NCBI GenBank assembly: GCA_000149265.1
Contig: CH003003.1
Location: 107,579 to 171,578 of the forward strand
Direction of reading: 5' to 3'
DNA from: Ciona savignyi
Taxonomy: Eukaryota > Chordata > Ascidiacea > Phlebobranchia > Cionidae
DNA: 64,000 nt
How positions within the stretch are numbered: position 1 is the stretch's first letter; each line of letters opens with the position of its first letter. A program made the translations under genes and the position numbers. The notes beneath the pieces were generated by a model. The model had not been told where the DNA came from. It saw only the letters and a program-made list of their open reading frames with translations, and did no database searches. Of this stretch, positions 35,901 to 49,700 are shown piece by piece.

Positions 35901-38900
35901 GAATTTAGTGTTTTATCATGATTAAATTCACCTAACCTATTAAAATGTTTATTAAAAATTATTCCTTTTTGCCCAATATGTCTTTATCATGATAAGTCAG
36001 GACTCCATAACCCCCTCAATATTTAATCATATCATCACAAATTTGAGTTTGCAAAATGTTGTGAAAAAATGAAAGTTTGATAATTGTTATAAAAGTGAAT
36101 TTAATAGCTATGCAATAGTTACCTGAAACATGCGTTTTATACTACACATTGAACAAATACTAATTACCCCTGCTGTACCATTATCATTTTTTTATTCAGG
36201 ATAGATTGTTTTACATATATATTTTTTGGGGATTTCAATGTTTTTTTATGTTACAAACAACAGACCAGTAATCTTGCTGAAGCAAATGCATCTGAAGAAG
36301 ACAAAATCAAGGCTGCTATTGCACAATCTACCAATGAATACGATCCTTCCAAGTATGTCCATTATTTCTCATCGATATTCAGTATTGGTAACTGATATTT
36401 CTTCGCATTCAGTTTCATGCGGCCACCTCGTCATGGAACATACAATAAATACACGAGTGTCAACCCAGTACAGACCGCCTCCATGAGATGCTTTCGCTGT
36501 AATCAAATTGGACATTATTCAACACAATGCAATATGTCCAAGGTAATTAAAAGTTCCATTAGTTTGTATTGTTAAACTGGTTGGTATATTCATAATGAAC
36601 TTGTAAAGGGGGTTAACAAATTATTAAAAATTTTATATAACTTACCTTATCAGTAGAGCATATTTTTGTCATGATTTTGCACGTCAATAGGTATTTGAAT
36701 TTCAAATGTTACAGATTGAAGCTGACCGGCTGCAGAAGGTGTATCGACATGCAACTGGAATCCCACGCAGTCATATGATTGAAGTTACACAAAAATCAAA
36801 GGGAGCAATGCTAACTACTGATGGGAAATACGTCGTACCATTTATGGACAAGTATGCTTATTACTTGTATCTTGCTTGCAATGTGCAGCATAGAAAGTAA
36901 ATACAGGACAACCAGAACAGTGAATTCTGACTGTTCCTGATGGAATAATAGGTTTCATCAAAACAGTAGAAAGTTCTACATTAATAATACGCAACAAAAA
37001 CTCTGGTAATCCGGCAGCGAGCACAAAATAATTAGACGACTCTCTATTATTTTGTCTCCTGTATTAGCTTTTTAAAATGTTTTTGTATTTGAAATTTGTT
37101 ATCACCTCAAATGCAATTTCCTAAAGAGACAAATGCACAAAAGACAGAAGTCTGTGTTACACATTAACTTGCTCAATTGCTCAATATTAGAATCACAAAG
37201 GTAAATATAGGACATACATCTATGTTTTTATATTAATTTTTAAAAACTTTAGAAATGTTGATTGTTTTATTGGTGCTAACCAACAAGAATATATTTATTT
37301 CACAGAACATGAATAATAAGTTTGTATTGGTTACTAGGGAATTCATTAGTTTCTGCATACAGAAACAAACGATACCACAATGTATAATGATATACCAAGT
37401 GGGGTGCCTCTAAATACTACAGGACCGCTTGGAGCGCTTGGATTGCTTGGATCACTTAGATTGCTATGGAAAGTAATTCTAACCCTGTCCCAAACTCTAA
37501 TCTCAACCCCAGAACTAACTTTAACCCCAACCCTAACATTAATATCATGGCTTTTGTAATTACTAAGTATAGTAAGCGATTCAAGCGCTCCAAGCGATTT
37601 AAGCACTCCATGCGCTCCAAGCGGTCCAAGCGCTCCTGTAGTATTTAGAGGTACCGTACCAAGTGTGATTAAATAACTAGGGAACTTGATTATTTTTTGC
37701 TTAGAGAAACATATACTTAAAATATTTGTGGATAATGCATGGTTGACATAGGTTTTATTTGATTTGTTTACTCCCTCAACTTTATATTTTTACATAAATA
37801 CAGCACATTATTTGTCTATTTTTATATTTAGGAAAGGGTATGAAGTTGGAAAGAAGGAACGACCTCCTTTTGTTCCACAACCAGAGGTAGCAGAGGAAGA
37901 GGAAGAAGATGAACCGATACCAGATGAACTCATCTGCCTCTTGTGTAAAGATTTGCTCGTGGATGCTGTTGTCATTCCATGCTGTGGAAATAGCTACTGT
38001 GATGAATGTAAGTCGGTATGCTTCGCATGCATCTATGATGGGTGACTCACCCAGGGTGAAGATTACTTCTGCGGTTTAAATTTGATAAAGTAATTAATAT
38101 TACAAATGGTTGTCATAACAGCAAAAGTTAGAATGGCATGTATAATACTCTTGTTACTGACAGGTATTAGAAATGCATTGCTGGACTCTGAAGATCACAA
38201 ATGTCCGACGTGCCATAAAAATAACATTTCACCAGATTCGCTGATTGCTAACAAGTTTTTGCGACAGGTTTTTATACTACTTTATATTTAATGCATTTGG
38301 TTTCTTTAATGTTGTATTATGAATTTTTTTTAAACAAAAAAATCTATGTTTAATCGATATTATTCGAGTAAAAACAGTTACAGAATCTGAAATGCTAAAA
38401 AAATAGTGGTTGCAGAACAAACATTGTTTTTAAATGTATCACGTCATTTTATGTTATATAACTAAGTAATTAATTATTTATGTTTTCATTATAACTTATA
38501 CATAGTACAAATGTTTGCCATATGTTTAAATATAAATTTGATTTAGCTGTTTCTCTTTTTTTGTTTTAGATTATGGTATTAGTTTTCCCATTCTCATACA
38601 AAATGTCTGCCAAAACAATTTACATTTGATTAGCAACTTAATGTTTAAAGCCTGATATGTAGAACCACCAGTAAAAAATGATCTAACAAAAATTAAACTT
38701 TTATTAAAATCAATAATAATTTTCCAGTCTGGTATTACTTTGGTTGGATTGGACGTGGAAAATAAATGTATGTTTTATTTTCTTAATTATTAAGACTTAA
38801 GATTTCAAGTTACTTAAATTATCTTTGTTATTAATCATTAAGGCTGTAAACAAGTTCAAGAATGATACTGGCATCGCTAAGAAGCGATCAAGTGCACCCG

Positions 38901-41900
38901 TGTGGCCTCGACCTGCACCGTCTGAAGCAGCGAAACCAAAGGTGGTGCAGAAGCCAATGAAAGTGAACTACGGACCACCAAAGTCACAAAGCAATTCCGA
39001 TCGCGTGGTATCTGCTGGTGCATATATGGTGAAAGCAAAGACTGAACAAATTGTAAACACTGCATATAACGTGTCGAAGCGTGAAGTTGGAAGTTCTTCG
39101 CCAAGTGAAGCAAACCAACCAATCCGGATAAAACTTGGTGGTGAAACAAATGCTGAATCTTCTACTTCATCTACCCCTTCAAATCAGTCTTCCACACTTG
39201 CCACTCCACAGAGTGAGAACTATACGTTCAACTCCACGCCGGATACAACTGAAGAAAAGTATGATGATATGATAATCTTACTACAACATCTCGTTTCACT
39301 AAATAAAACAAATTGTAATATATATAACGTCTGCGGTAGAGTTTTAAAAGCATATAAACTACCATTTCTTTTAAAGCTTCCTTTTCTATACATTATAGAA
39401 TCTTTGTATCTGGCAACAGAAACAGGGATACCAAACATTTTACACATTTGGCATTATAACTTTGCATTAAATGCAAGTAGAAACTGTCAGAGAGAGCCAN
39501 NNNNNNNNNNNNNNNNNNNNNNNNNNNNNNNNNNNNNNNNNNNNNNNNNNNNNNNNNNNNNNNNNNNNNNNNNNNNNNNNNNNNNNNNNNNNNNNNNNNT
39601 CACCATTTCTTCCAAAATTCAGTTCTATATCGGTTATAGCAGATTAATGGGGAACCAAAGATTTTGGAACTTTCGCGGGGACTATTGTAGAAAAATATAG
39701 AAATCTGACAATTTTTCAAACTAGGTTAAGTTTTTGTACAATTGGCAGAACACTTATTCAAAAGTCGAGAGAAAAAAGGGTGCGATGTTGCAAATAATAA
39801 ACGTTAAATAACCGTGGTAACCTTTGTTTAAAATTTCAATGTATTTACAGATACTGAACATTTTATGCATTTGGCATTATAACTTTGCATTAAATAAAGT
39901 AGAAACTAATAGAGAGAGCCAAATGTGGCAGTCAAAATTTAAAATTCACATGTGTGAAAGTAAGCATCAAATAATAAATCTTATTTCAGGCCAGTGGTGG
40001 TCGTTGAGCCAGTTCCACCAGGAGTCACACCTCCATCTGCCAAAGTTGTTCGTCCACTCATGGAAACTAGGTTTGTATGTTATATTAAGCCCAGAACAAG
40101 CTGTGTTTATAATATAGTTTGTTGTAGTGAAGAGAAAAAGACATCTGACGTAAGCAAACAACTTGAGGGGATCCATCCACTTCCTGCTAGTGGAGAGAAT
40201 GTTCAACAGGAAGCCGATCAAGAGGATAATTTAGAACCTGCCATCCAACTTGGCGTGAATACTACGGAAAAAGCAGAGGTCGCTTCGAACATTCTGCAAA
40301 CGGATGAAACTTCAACTATGTCTTTACCCAAGTTAGAATCAAACACTCCCTCTTCAAAGATTGAACAAAATGTCGTCAGAAATACAACTGCAGATAGTTC
40401 TTTACCAAAAGCAGCAGAGGTGAATGCAACTGCTATCCCACTCCCAGTACTTCCACCAGTGAACATGAGCATCCCACCACCCAGTCTGCCTGGGATGCCA
40501 CCTATCTTGGCTCCCACCACACAAGCTGCCAGTTTTCCACAGTCCATTCTCGTGCCACCACCCAATGCCATACAAGTAAGCTATTAATGAGGAAGTATCT
40601 GGAGGTACTTTATTTTTAGAGGGAATGTTGATTTACTACTGATATTGCCCTACACATAACCAGAACATTGCTGTTATCCACAGTAGACATGCTTTACATG
40701 GTCAATAAAATTTTCTTCTTCGCTGATATAAGTTTCACTTTGATTTTTGTTAATTCAACAAACTTAACACTGTATCAAAACCAGCAATGAACTAGTTGAT
40801 TTGGTCATGGGCAAAGCATATATAAAATGTTACTTAATCCAAGTAAATGGAACAAAAACTCTGCAACATTGTAATTGTATGCAATAGTTTTATTAACTTT
40901 TCTTGGCAAAATTACCCATGTTATTTACTAACGATAATCGCGCTACGTGACCAAGTCTGCTTTTCCATGTTGAAAAGTATCCAATATAAACATGGGTATG
41001 CTTTATTCTTATCCTTTTATATAGTTTTAAGTAAAAAAATTGTAAATTATCCTTTCATGTCTTCTTAACTTGTGGTATATCTGTAAACAAAACTGCAATT
41101 ATATTAGTAGACTAATTACATGTAATTGTTTTATTCATATCTTTTAATTCCGTATAATTCATACAGGCAGCATCTCAACTCTTCCAGCGACCCCCTCCTC
41201 CATTCCCATTCCCCCCATTTTTCCCCCATCTTGGCAGCCTTCCATTCAGCCAGCCTCCCCCACAATTTACCCACTCCATCCCACCACCAGGAATCAACAT
41301 TCAGTCATCTGTAAGACCACCAGCAAGTAAGCATGTATGCTACTACAAAATCAGCTTTTATAAATAAAATCCTGTTATCTGATATTTTTATTAAACTGCT
41401 TTCACATTTCCACACCCAAAAAACTGTAGACTAGTCGCATAAACGATGGTTTTAATAGAAAATCAAAACATATAGCGTAAAAGAATCAATTCAAAAGGAA
41501 GCAATATTTTGTTTAGTTTACCAGTTTGGTAGTATTATACGATACAAAAATGTGTGATATTTTTTGTCTTTTTTATGCAATTACTACCCTAAAGTAATTT
41601 CCACACATTAGTAATGATGTATATATTCCACCTAGGTTTACCAGCGGTGACAGGCATTATGTCCGTAGTTCCTTCCATCAGGTATGTACCTCAAACATGT
41701 ATAGAAATAAAATTCTTTAGCAATTTGTTTTAATTAAATTAAATTTCTTCATAATGTTGTTGATGGATGTCCCCAAATGTGATCATTGAATCAAAACAAT
41801 GCAGCCAAGTACCAAGCAGCAAGACAAGAAGCAGCCACACTGATGACCGACCTAAGAGAAGAGATGACAGGAGAAGACATCGAACTAAAGCAGATCTATT

Positions 41901-44900
41901 ATTTGATGAATTTTCTAGAAATCGATCGAAATCAAATAGACATCGGTCCCGAAGGTGCAATTGTCTATTGCTTTCTAACTTTTTATTTTTTGTAAAACTG
42001 CTTTCTATATTTGTAAAACTTTTGTTTTTTTTTTCGTTTTTTTGTGACTTTTATTTGTTAATGTGAAACTGCTTTCAGTATATTTTTCTATTGTATCAGA
42101 GCAACATAATTAGAAAATATTAATTTTAAATTATATTTTTCCACAGAAGTTACTCCCGAAGTTCATTGAGTGATTCCGGGTCGACCAGTTCATCATCATC
42201 ATCGTACTCATCATACACTGGATCATCGTGGTGGGTTACAGTTTGCCGTACATCACTCATTCCGTCTATACCATCCGACTCATCCACCCATCGTTCCAGG
42301 TCAAGTAGTTCCAGTCGGTCACCTCGTAGAAAGGAGAAACGGTCAAAGAAATCTCACCGACGAAGCAGATCTCATTCGCGGGATCAGAGCAGAGGCCGAG
42401 CTCGTGCTTCAAAACGGAAATATAAATCTCCTCCGCGAAGCAGGTCAGACTGTCCACACTTTGTATGAGCTTTATGTATCATGAATGCTTAGTTTCCACT
42501 TTTTTACCGGATCCAGTTTATACGGTAGGAAACGACCTTAGATAAACACAATTGTCAATCTAGACAACAAAATATTCAGAAGCTTTATAGTAAACTACTT
42601 ACTTCAATTATTAACTGTAATTAATTTATTTGGTTATTACTGAAAGGTTATTCATAACTTTATAATTACAGAAATTACAGCCGGAGTATTTCACGTTCAT
42701 TATCACCCCGGGATAGACGAGGTCGTGCAAGGGGGCATTCCCGTAACGATCATCGCAACACGCGTCAATTCAAACCTCGTCCATCCATTCCCGTCATTGG
42801 AACTGACCCGTCTATACCAGGTCTCCCCTCTAAAGAAGCTGCCGATTTTGAAAGAGATCAAGCTTTGTATGCTCATTACAGACAAGCATATGAGAGGGAT
42901 TGGTATGAGAGAGGCATCATGCCTCCACCGCCATATGACCGGTTCATCCAACCTCGCTATTCCCGATCACCGTCTCCTCCTGGTACTTCCAACCCAGTGC
43001 TACCTCCGATGAGAGGGCGGTGGCGTGGTGACGCTACACATTCTTACTTAACCCAACAGGCTCCAGTGGAGCCATATAAGGCACAAGATAATAACAATGA
43101 GTTCTACTCTGCAGTTGGAAGCAGGCTACAGCCAGCGGGTATGTCTGACAGCGCTCGTTACAGACGGAAACACGACAACGAGCAGTTTGTTAGAAACCGT
43201 GGCCGACGCGATGACAGGCGAAGGCGAGATGACAAGCAAGACAGCCAACATGTGAATCATGTCGATGATGACGGAGATGCAACTCCAGTTCGTGACGAAA
43301 GGCCTCCACCTGATGATATAGAAGATGTTGTTGTTAAGAAAAGTGAATCTCGTCGAAGCAGAGATGATAAACGTGGAAATAAAAGAGAAGTTAAAAAACG
43401 GGAAGCGAAGTCTCAGCCAAAAGGGTCGCGAAGACATGGATCAAGAACTCGAGATGATGAAAGACGGAACAAACAGAATAGACGTGAAACAGATCAGTCT
43501 CTGAAATCAAAGTCAAAATCTGAAAATTCGACTGTTGTCGATTCAACAAAATCAAAACTCGATCCTACAAAATCGGCCAAGTCTGTTAAATTAATCAATG
43601 AAACATCACAAGTGAAGCCTATATCTGCGAAGAAGAAAATATCAATTACAATAAAAAGCATGTCTACTGTGGATAACAAGCAAAGTAAAGAAGCTAATAT
43701 GAGTGAAGTGATACCAGAAAGTCATAATGCAAAATCAGACAAAAACAAAAAAAATCTACCTACTACTCCAGTGGAAAAATCAACTAAGGTTGATGATAAT
43801 TCCATGCCTGATAAAAGTGCGTTATCTGGAATACCTGATGTGGAAAAACAAAATCGAATGGAAATTATCGAAGGTGCAGTTGCCATGTTGGATAAATCAC
43901 CGTCGAAAGTAATTAAAAGTAATAAACAGATAAATGATGATGTGAAAGAAGAAACCATTAAACTAGAGTCTTCCAATAACGACGATGCAACTGAAGCAAT
44001 AACATGCAACGTTCTTCAGTCTGAAACTCCTCGTTTAAAGGAACACTCGGAGGATTCAGCTCTAACTGTATTGGAAAATGGAAACTCCAATAATGAAGTT
44101 TTAAAGAGTTCAGGTGATGATAAACAAACAAAAAAAATTATTCCTGTTCCACAATTGAAGGAAACCAAACGTGGCCCATCTCCAATCATCTTTTCCAGCA
44201 CTGCTCCCAACAAAGAAGTTAAAACTTCGGTGGAAAATGTTCCTCCTGCAGAAACTGGAAAATCGAGACGCAAAACAAAAGAAATGTTATCAGTGGAGGC
44301 CAAACAAAGACTGAGCAATCTCATAACTCCTGCCTTTGCAGTTAAGTCGCATAAATCTAAATCTACTGCGCACGGCGTCGACAAAGGCAAGGTGACGTCA
44401 CATAGAAGGAGGAAAGATAAGAGCAATTCGGAGAAGTTGGTGGAATATGATGGAACTGCACCGCCACCTACTGGAGATGAATTAGTTAAAATTAATCTTC
44501 CAAAATCGAGGTAAATTAGATTCTATTATATTCAATTCATTTTTAGCTACTAAAACTCCTATTTTATAACATTACTTGCCTTTTTATGAACAAACCCATA
44601 CTTTAATTTTCAAAACTAAATATTAACTCCGAAATTTGCATTTATTTAGATGGGAAGAATCAGATGAAGATAACAAGAGAGATGATAATGCATCGGGCGA
44701 TGTTGGAAACAAAACCAGAAAGATTCGGATTAAAAGGAAGCAACATCACGATGAACAAGTGAAATCTGTTGATGAGTTCGAATCGTCGAAGTCCTCGGAT
44801 GCTAGGATGGTCATCACTCTTTCAAAACAAGACGAAAATATTAAAACCCGCAAGGTGTCCATTGCTGGGAATAAAGATTCAAGTGCAGGCGGAGACGATG

Positions 44901-45550
44901 ATCGGTCGCAAGATAAGTCAATGAAATCGTCCACAGTATCTTCCCGCGATGCTCAAGATTGTTATCCAGACCAAGATGCATTAGATCTCGAACCGCTATC
45001 TGGTTTTAGCAATACTGAGTCCTTGTCAGATAAAGCCGATAAGAAAAAGAAGAAAAAGAAAAAGAAGAAGCGAAAGCATAAGCACAAAAAGAAATTCGCA
45101 AACGATTCCTCAGATGATTTGGAGAATTCAAAGGGTAACTACGCAGTTCCAAATGAAAAACTACATGACGTGAACACAAAATCTTATCAATTGAAATCTG
45201 ACATGAAAAATGTAGACAAACGCAAAACCGATTCAATGTCTCCTGACCAAAGAATTCGAAAGAAACGAAAGAGTGAAGTTGATTCGGAAAATGAGAGAAA
45301 ACGCAGACGCCGCGGACGCAGCAGCAGCTCGGATCGTGGTGAACGGGAGCGAAAGTCTCGACATGATCGATCCCGAGATCGCCGTGATCGTAATTACCGA
45401 GATGAAGACACCCAACGAAAGCGACGCGTTTCATATGATAGCGGCTCACGTGAGCGATCTCGTAATCACGGGAAAAAAAGGAAGAAACATCGGAAAAGAA
45501 AACATCGCCCCATAGATGACTTTCAATCAAATTCTGGCTCGGACAGCTAA
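32943..45550 (+). CDS. RBBP6: RBBP6: DWNN/zinc-knuckle/RING E3 ubiquitin ligase and 3'-end processing factor, 19 exons
   Basis: RBBP6 family proteins (yeast Mpe1) act in mRNA cleavage/polyadenylation and as RING E3 ligases. Exons: 32943-33108, 33357-33453, 33802-33859, 35817-35864, 36264-36352, 36413-36542, 36715-36851, 37832-38007, 38164-38267, 38843-39258, 39990-40070, 40128-40575, 41167-41326, 41636-41681, 41805-41954, 42147-42230, 42300-42443, 42672-44510, 44650-45550. All phases agree and give 1757 aa (human protein about 1790). DWNN ubiquitin-like domain at about 1-85 (HYKFSSSTEYKNVTFDG); CCHC knuckle near 179-192 (CFRCNQIGHYSTQC); RING from about 277 (CLLC, CCGNSYC, CPTC). Proline-rich and RS-rich parts follow, then the conserved YERDWYERG, then a Lys-rich disordered tail. 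Introns 40071-40127 (57 bp) and 42231-42299 (69 bp) are multiples of three without stops and could be retained. Confidence 0.95.
33860..35816 (+). other. RBBP6 intron 3
   Basis: About 2 kb, AT-rich, holding the antisense SINE at 34855-35142 and a (TA)n run near 35338-35354. No other element recognised. Confidence 0.5.
34855..35142 (-). mobile_element. tRNA-derived SINE, copy 1 (in an RBBP6 intron)
   Basis: Read on the minus strand, it begins GGCCCGTTGGTCTAACGGAT (A-box-like) and has a B-box-like GGTTGCAGGTGCGAAAC about 45 bases on, as in a tRNA head. Next comes a core with TGTCCTTGGGCAAGGCACTT and a tail ending GGGATAAAGATGAATATCC. A second copy at 54651-54920 shares the whole body. It lies in the intron between exons 3 and 4 of RBBP6, in antisense orientation. 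Confidence 0.75.
36852..37831 (+). other. RBBP6 intron 7
   Basis: About 980 bp between the zinc-knuckle part and the RING exons. It contains the 255-bp MITE at 37402-37656 and otherwise AT-rich sequence. Confidence 0.6.
37402..37656. mobile_element. 255-bp MITE with 9-bp TSD (Mutator-like)
   Basis: Ends GGGTGCCTCTAAATACTACA (left) and the complement of CGGTACCTCTAAATACTACA (right) form inverted repeats of about 50 bp. Direct 9-bp duplications TACCAAGTG lie at 37393-37401 and 37657-37665. A 9-bp TSD is typical of Mutator-like elements. Subterminal sequence is built of short GCTTGGA/GCGCTTGGA repeats. The middle has AACCCTAA-like repeats. Confidence 0.85.
39259..39989 (+). other. RBBP6 intron 10 with a 100-N assembly gap
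   Basis: The gap of exactly 100 N at 39500-39599 is the usual placeholder for an unknown length. A stretch of about 70 bases before it (around 39429-39499, containing TTTGGCATTATAACTTTGC) recurs with a few differences after it (around 39850-39922). This suggests a local duplication or two haplotypes placed side by side. The open frame running through the N run is not coding. Confidence 0.7.
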
Positions 45551-46712
45551 TGCATTATATCATAAAGTAATGGATTTTCAAAAGCAAATTATTAGGTTGT
45601 GGATTTTTTGTATTTCAGTAATATAAAAGTCACGGCAATAACTGAACTCCATTTCTGCTTATTATCTTTGAAAATTGTTTACTTTTACCAACCACACTGA
45701 GCGCTTTGCTGTTACGCCACAGCAAAGTTAATGTTTTGTAATTAGAGTGACAACAATAAAAAAATCTTTACAAGAGTATGATTTAAAGTGAACTGATCCA
45801 CTAAAAACTCCGGTCCACAGGAACAGTTATTGCTATCTACACAGTTTTGATAAGGTGACTAACTTAATATTATATATGCGCAAAAGTTAACGGAACTTTA
45901 GGAAAATGTGGATACACATAGTCGTAAAGGACAATGATGTATATTGAACTCTTAATAGGAACTAAACGGTATGAACGGCAATTTAATTCTAAAAATGTAT
46001 CTAATAAGAGAGTGTAGGTCGCCTTGACATTTCCCAGGCATCCGGTTTGTCACGAAACTGGTAGATTCAATACGCTTGTGTTGTATCAAATTTGAATCTT
46101 TGTGTTCAGTCTTGTTCATAATCTGGTGCAATAGTTACTTTTGTTAAGCAAATCCTCTGATTCAATGTTAGCTGTAGCTGTGGATGCGTTTCCATCAGCT
46201 GTTTGTCGAACACTTGATTGCTCAAAGTTCGATGTTCGTCTCCGAGAATTCATTTCTATGAAAATAAGAATTTTGAAGATTGTGGTATAATGACCAGTCG
46301 TTCAACGTTAATATGAATAATGTCCCCTGAGTCCTTAGCAACCCAATTTAAGTCCTTCTTCGTTCAAAAGTTTACTTCAAAAACAACAAGATTGAATTTA
46401 TTTAAAGCAAGTGAATATTCAAAGGAATAGTGGTGTTTAAACTTGCTTTAAACTATTTTTTACAAAAATATATACCAGGTATTTTTTTCCAATTTCAGTT
46501 TTTTTCTTAAATTAAATAATTCGTGAACAAAAAGCTTTACCAGAGCTAAATGTGACAATATTACCGCGGATATAATTTAAATATAAGAAGTTTTTCACAA
46601 TTTCATATATGCTCGATCCCTCTTTCAGTGCTACTATTATTCGACCAAGTAAAATTCCCTATATTCTTTGAAAGCAACGGCCTAAAATTTCTATGATACA
46701 CTTTTTGAGGAT
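45551..46712. other. RBBP6 3' UTR and space between convergent genes
   Basis: An AATAAA at 45755-45760, about 205 bases after the RBBP6 stop, is the likely polyadenylation signal. The remainder is AT-rich and separates the converging ends of RBBP6 (+) and the GPCR gene (-). Confidence 0.5.
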
Positions 46713-49700
46713 CTAAGATCTAGATATCACATTGTTACATTCCAAATTTAAAAATAAAACAAAGCTTAACATGCCTGTATCATCTTCTTTCGCGCATGGG
46801 CGAATCATCCAAGATCTCATCTGTTTCATTTTCTTTGCCATCACCACTTGAATATCGTGGTGGGCGTAATAGTAGATAACACACACGAAAAACCCCTTTG
46901 CATAAAACAATAAACATTTTTGAGTTTAGTTAGCCGTTACAAAATCATGGCACGCCGACATACAGTCAAGTTTAGTTTTTTTTTCGGAATTTATTTTACT
47001 CTTGAGCATGAATCCCGCGCAGAAAATTTTGAGCCACGTAAAATGACCCGGGTATAACTTTTTTATATGTAGGCTGTTAGTTTGATCATAGCAATTACAA
47101 TACCTAGTAGTTAAATATTATTCATCGGGAGATATATAATGTAGGCTGTATATATTCTACACTAGTAATGTTAACATGGAAATCCAGCGCTTACCGCCCG
47201 GTTAATTATCTTATCCTCTTAAACAACTAATACAATAATTGAAACATAGTAAGCCTGTTTGGTTTTATAATTAGCGAAAGTCACCATGCAGGCTTACGTA
47301 ATCTATAACAAGGAGGTGGACAAATTATATTTAAATTATTTACGGAGCACCTCACCTGAAACGAGTCCAAAATTGTGTTGATATATAAAAAAGCAGTTTC
47401 TCCTTTAGTTCCATACCCAGGACTGATTAGAAATAGAATGTAAGTCAAACCGAGCAACGGAAATAAGACCAATGCCGCTTTTGCAGTTTTAAAGTAATGC
47501 GTTCTTTCAACAAAGAAATCCCTAGTTCTCCGGTCCGGAGGGTTGCACAATTTGGATATCAGTATTCGAATGACATTAACCATGATTACAAAGTTAATCT
47601 GTAAAATATGTGTTTAGAAAATCCGAAACAATGCAGCAAGTTGAATAAATAAAACACACGTATTCTATATTTAATTTGAATATCAAACGTACAAGACTAT
47701 TAGTTGGGTTTTAGCGGCATGCTACGTTACTGCCAATAAGGTAAGCCTTAATATAGCCACCAATCGAGATACTTGTTTTAACTTGCGGTGGATAAATCCA
47801 TTACTGTACAAAGCACTTACATTATAGCCCATTTCTTTCTCATTTTGTTTATCCTAGAAATCAGTATGTTCTATGTTTACTTTAGCCCGGGGCATGGCAT
47901 TAATTTGATAACAAAAACAGGTGGAATCTCCTTAACTAACTCACTTTAAGCTGCTGTGGATGCTCGTTATCTCATGTAGCTGGCACGCAACAAGGACTAT
48001 CAGATTGTGTAACTTACCAACAATGCAAGCAAGACTGGAACTTTAAAAATATAATCAGCACTGCTCGTGTTTTGACCAGGCAACCAGCATGTACCATTAT
48101 CGAGAAAGGACTTTGCTCCCGCCCATGCGCTTATTATCAACACAGGGACACCTGCGTATAATGTACATTGTAAAATAGACCGTGCTGCTTGCGGATAATG
48201 TTACACTTGAGCATACCCCAACCAACAGTAACGTAAAACCTCCAAGACAACTTGTCATCATTGAAAATTTGCACTGCCACATACCGGTGGAGGTATATTC
48301 CCTCCAGGAACATCCAGCAGTAGCTCGTCGTTTGTGAATAATTGAATATTGTAACAAGTCCCGGACACAACACCTGCAAACAAGTTAGATATAGCGATGC
48401 ACAACATTATTTTGACTTTTTGCGTTAGAACATTCTAACCTTTTTAAATCAGATGTTAAAAATAAATGCCCGCATTGAAATAAAAATATTTTTTAGGTTT
48501 TTCTTGTTTTCGATTTAATCAACGAATATTTCGGTCCAAAAAAACTATTACAGTTACCTTTTAAACGACGCGATTGCCTCGTTTGCAAATACAGTACACA
48601 TTTTCAATTAACACAGTGGGCCTATACAACAGAGGAAGTACTTTTTTAGACATAAAATTATGCGTGGCATCTTTGGATCTTTAGTTGGGAGAATTTTTTG
48701 TACGACTTTTTCCGCTGAACTTACACTTAAAAATTGCCTGTTGTTAAGTGTAAGTTCACCGGAAACCTAATAATTTTCTCATTTAAAGTAATGCATAATT
48801 TGTTCTTTAATATCTACAGCACCTATAGTTATCATTGTAAATTTTATTTCAGGTGGTCTAATTTATTTCTAAAATCGACGACTACAACGGTTAAAGAATT
48901 TAGCACAGGTTATAAGCAATTATGATCTTAAAAAATGTTCTACGTAAAATGTAGTCGTCATAACATTACAAAATTGGCATGGATCAAGTGTAAATCGTTC
49001 AGCACCCGCTCAATACGCTGCGTTGGAAACGCGAGAACATTCGAGCGCCTCTAAACCACTTAACGACATTTTGTTGGGGTTGGTTTTATGACACCAGTTC
49101 CATTTAAGCGATGGCGTTATCAAGTTCTATCTAACTAAAAATAATGGTCACGAGGTCCTGCGCCATTAACACTACCCCGTTTACAAAGTAACGATCAGAT
49201 CAATGTTTATAATCATAATTACTTTAATTGATATATAGGCCTACGACTTTAAATATTTTTACAATTTAATTTTATTTTAGGCCTACTGCTTTTGATACAC
49301 GGATAGGTGTATCCAATATAATTTGGTTATAGTTAAAGCACAGAGCTTTGAAACTGTTTATCATACACTGGTCATTAAAAATTGAGGTATAAGCTGTGTG
49401 ACTTTACCGTATTACGTGTGTTGTTGTCGGACCCCATGAAAACATATAAACATATCCAAAGAATGTTGCGCAATATCAAAGATATAACGAAATTCCAATG
49501 AATGATGTATAAAGATCCAGTTCTGTATATCCATTGAGATCTAAAAGTGTAAAAAGAATGTTTAAAGATCGTGATCCATTCTAGGGAATACCACACGCAG
49601 TGAATAACCACTATAGAAAATGCGACATACTCCAGTGCATCCCCGTATGTAGAATAACAGCAGTCGTTTCAAATTACCGTGTACCCACAGTCAGGCCACC

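Noticed and set aside
38825..39700. Open frame of 291 codons running through the N gap
   Set aside because: Only 38843-39258 is an exon (donor GTATGA). The remainder is intron and undefined sequence.
43126..45530. Minus-strand open frames opposite the RBBP6 tail exons
   Set aside because: They are shadows of the long plus-strand coding exons, whose biased codons leave the other strand open.
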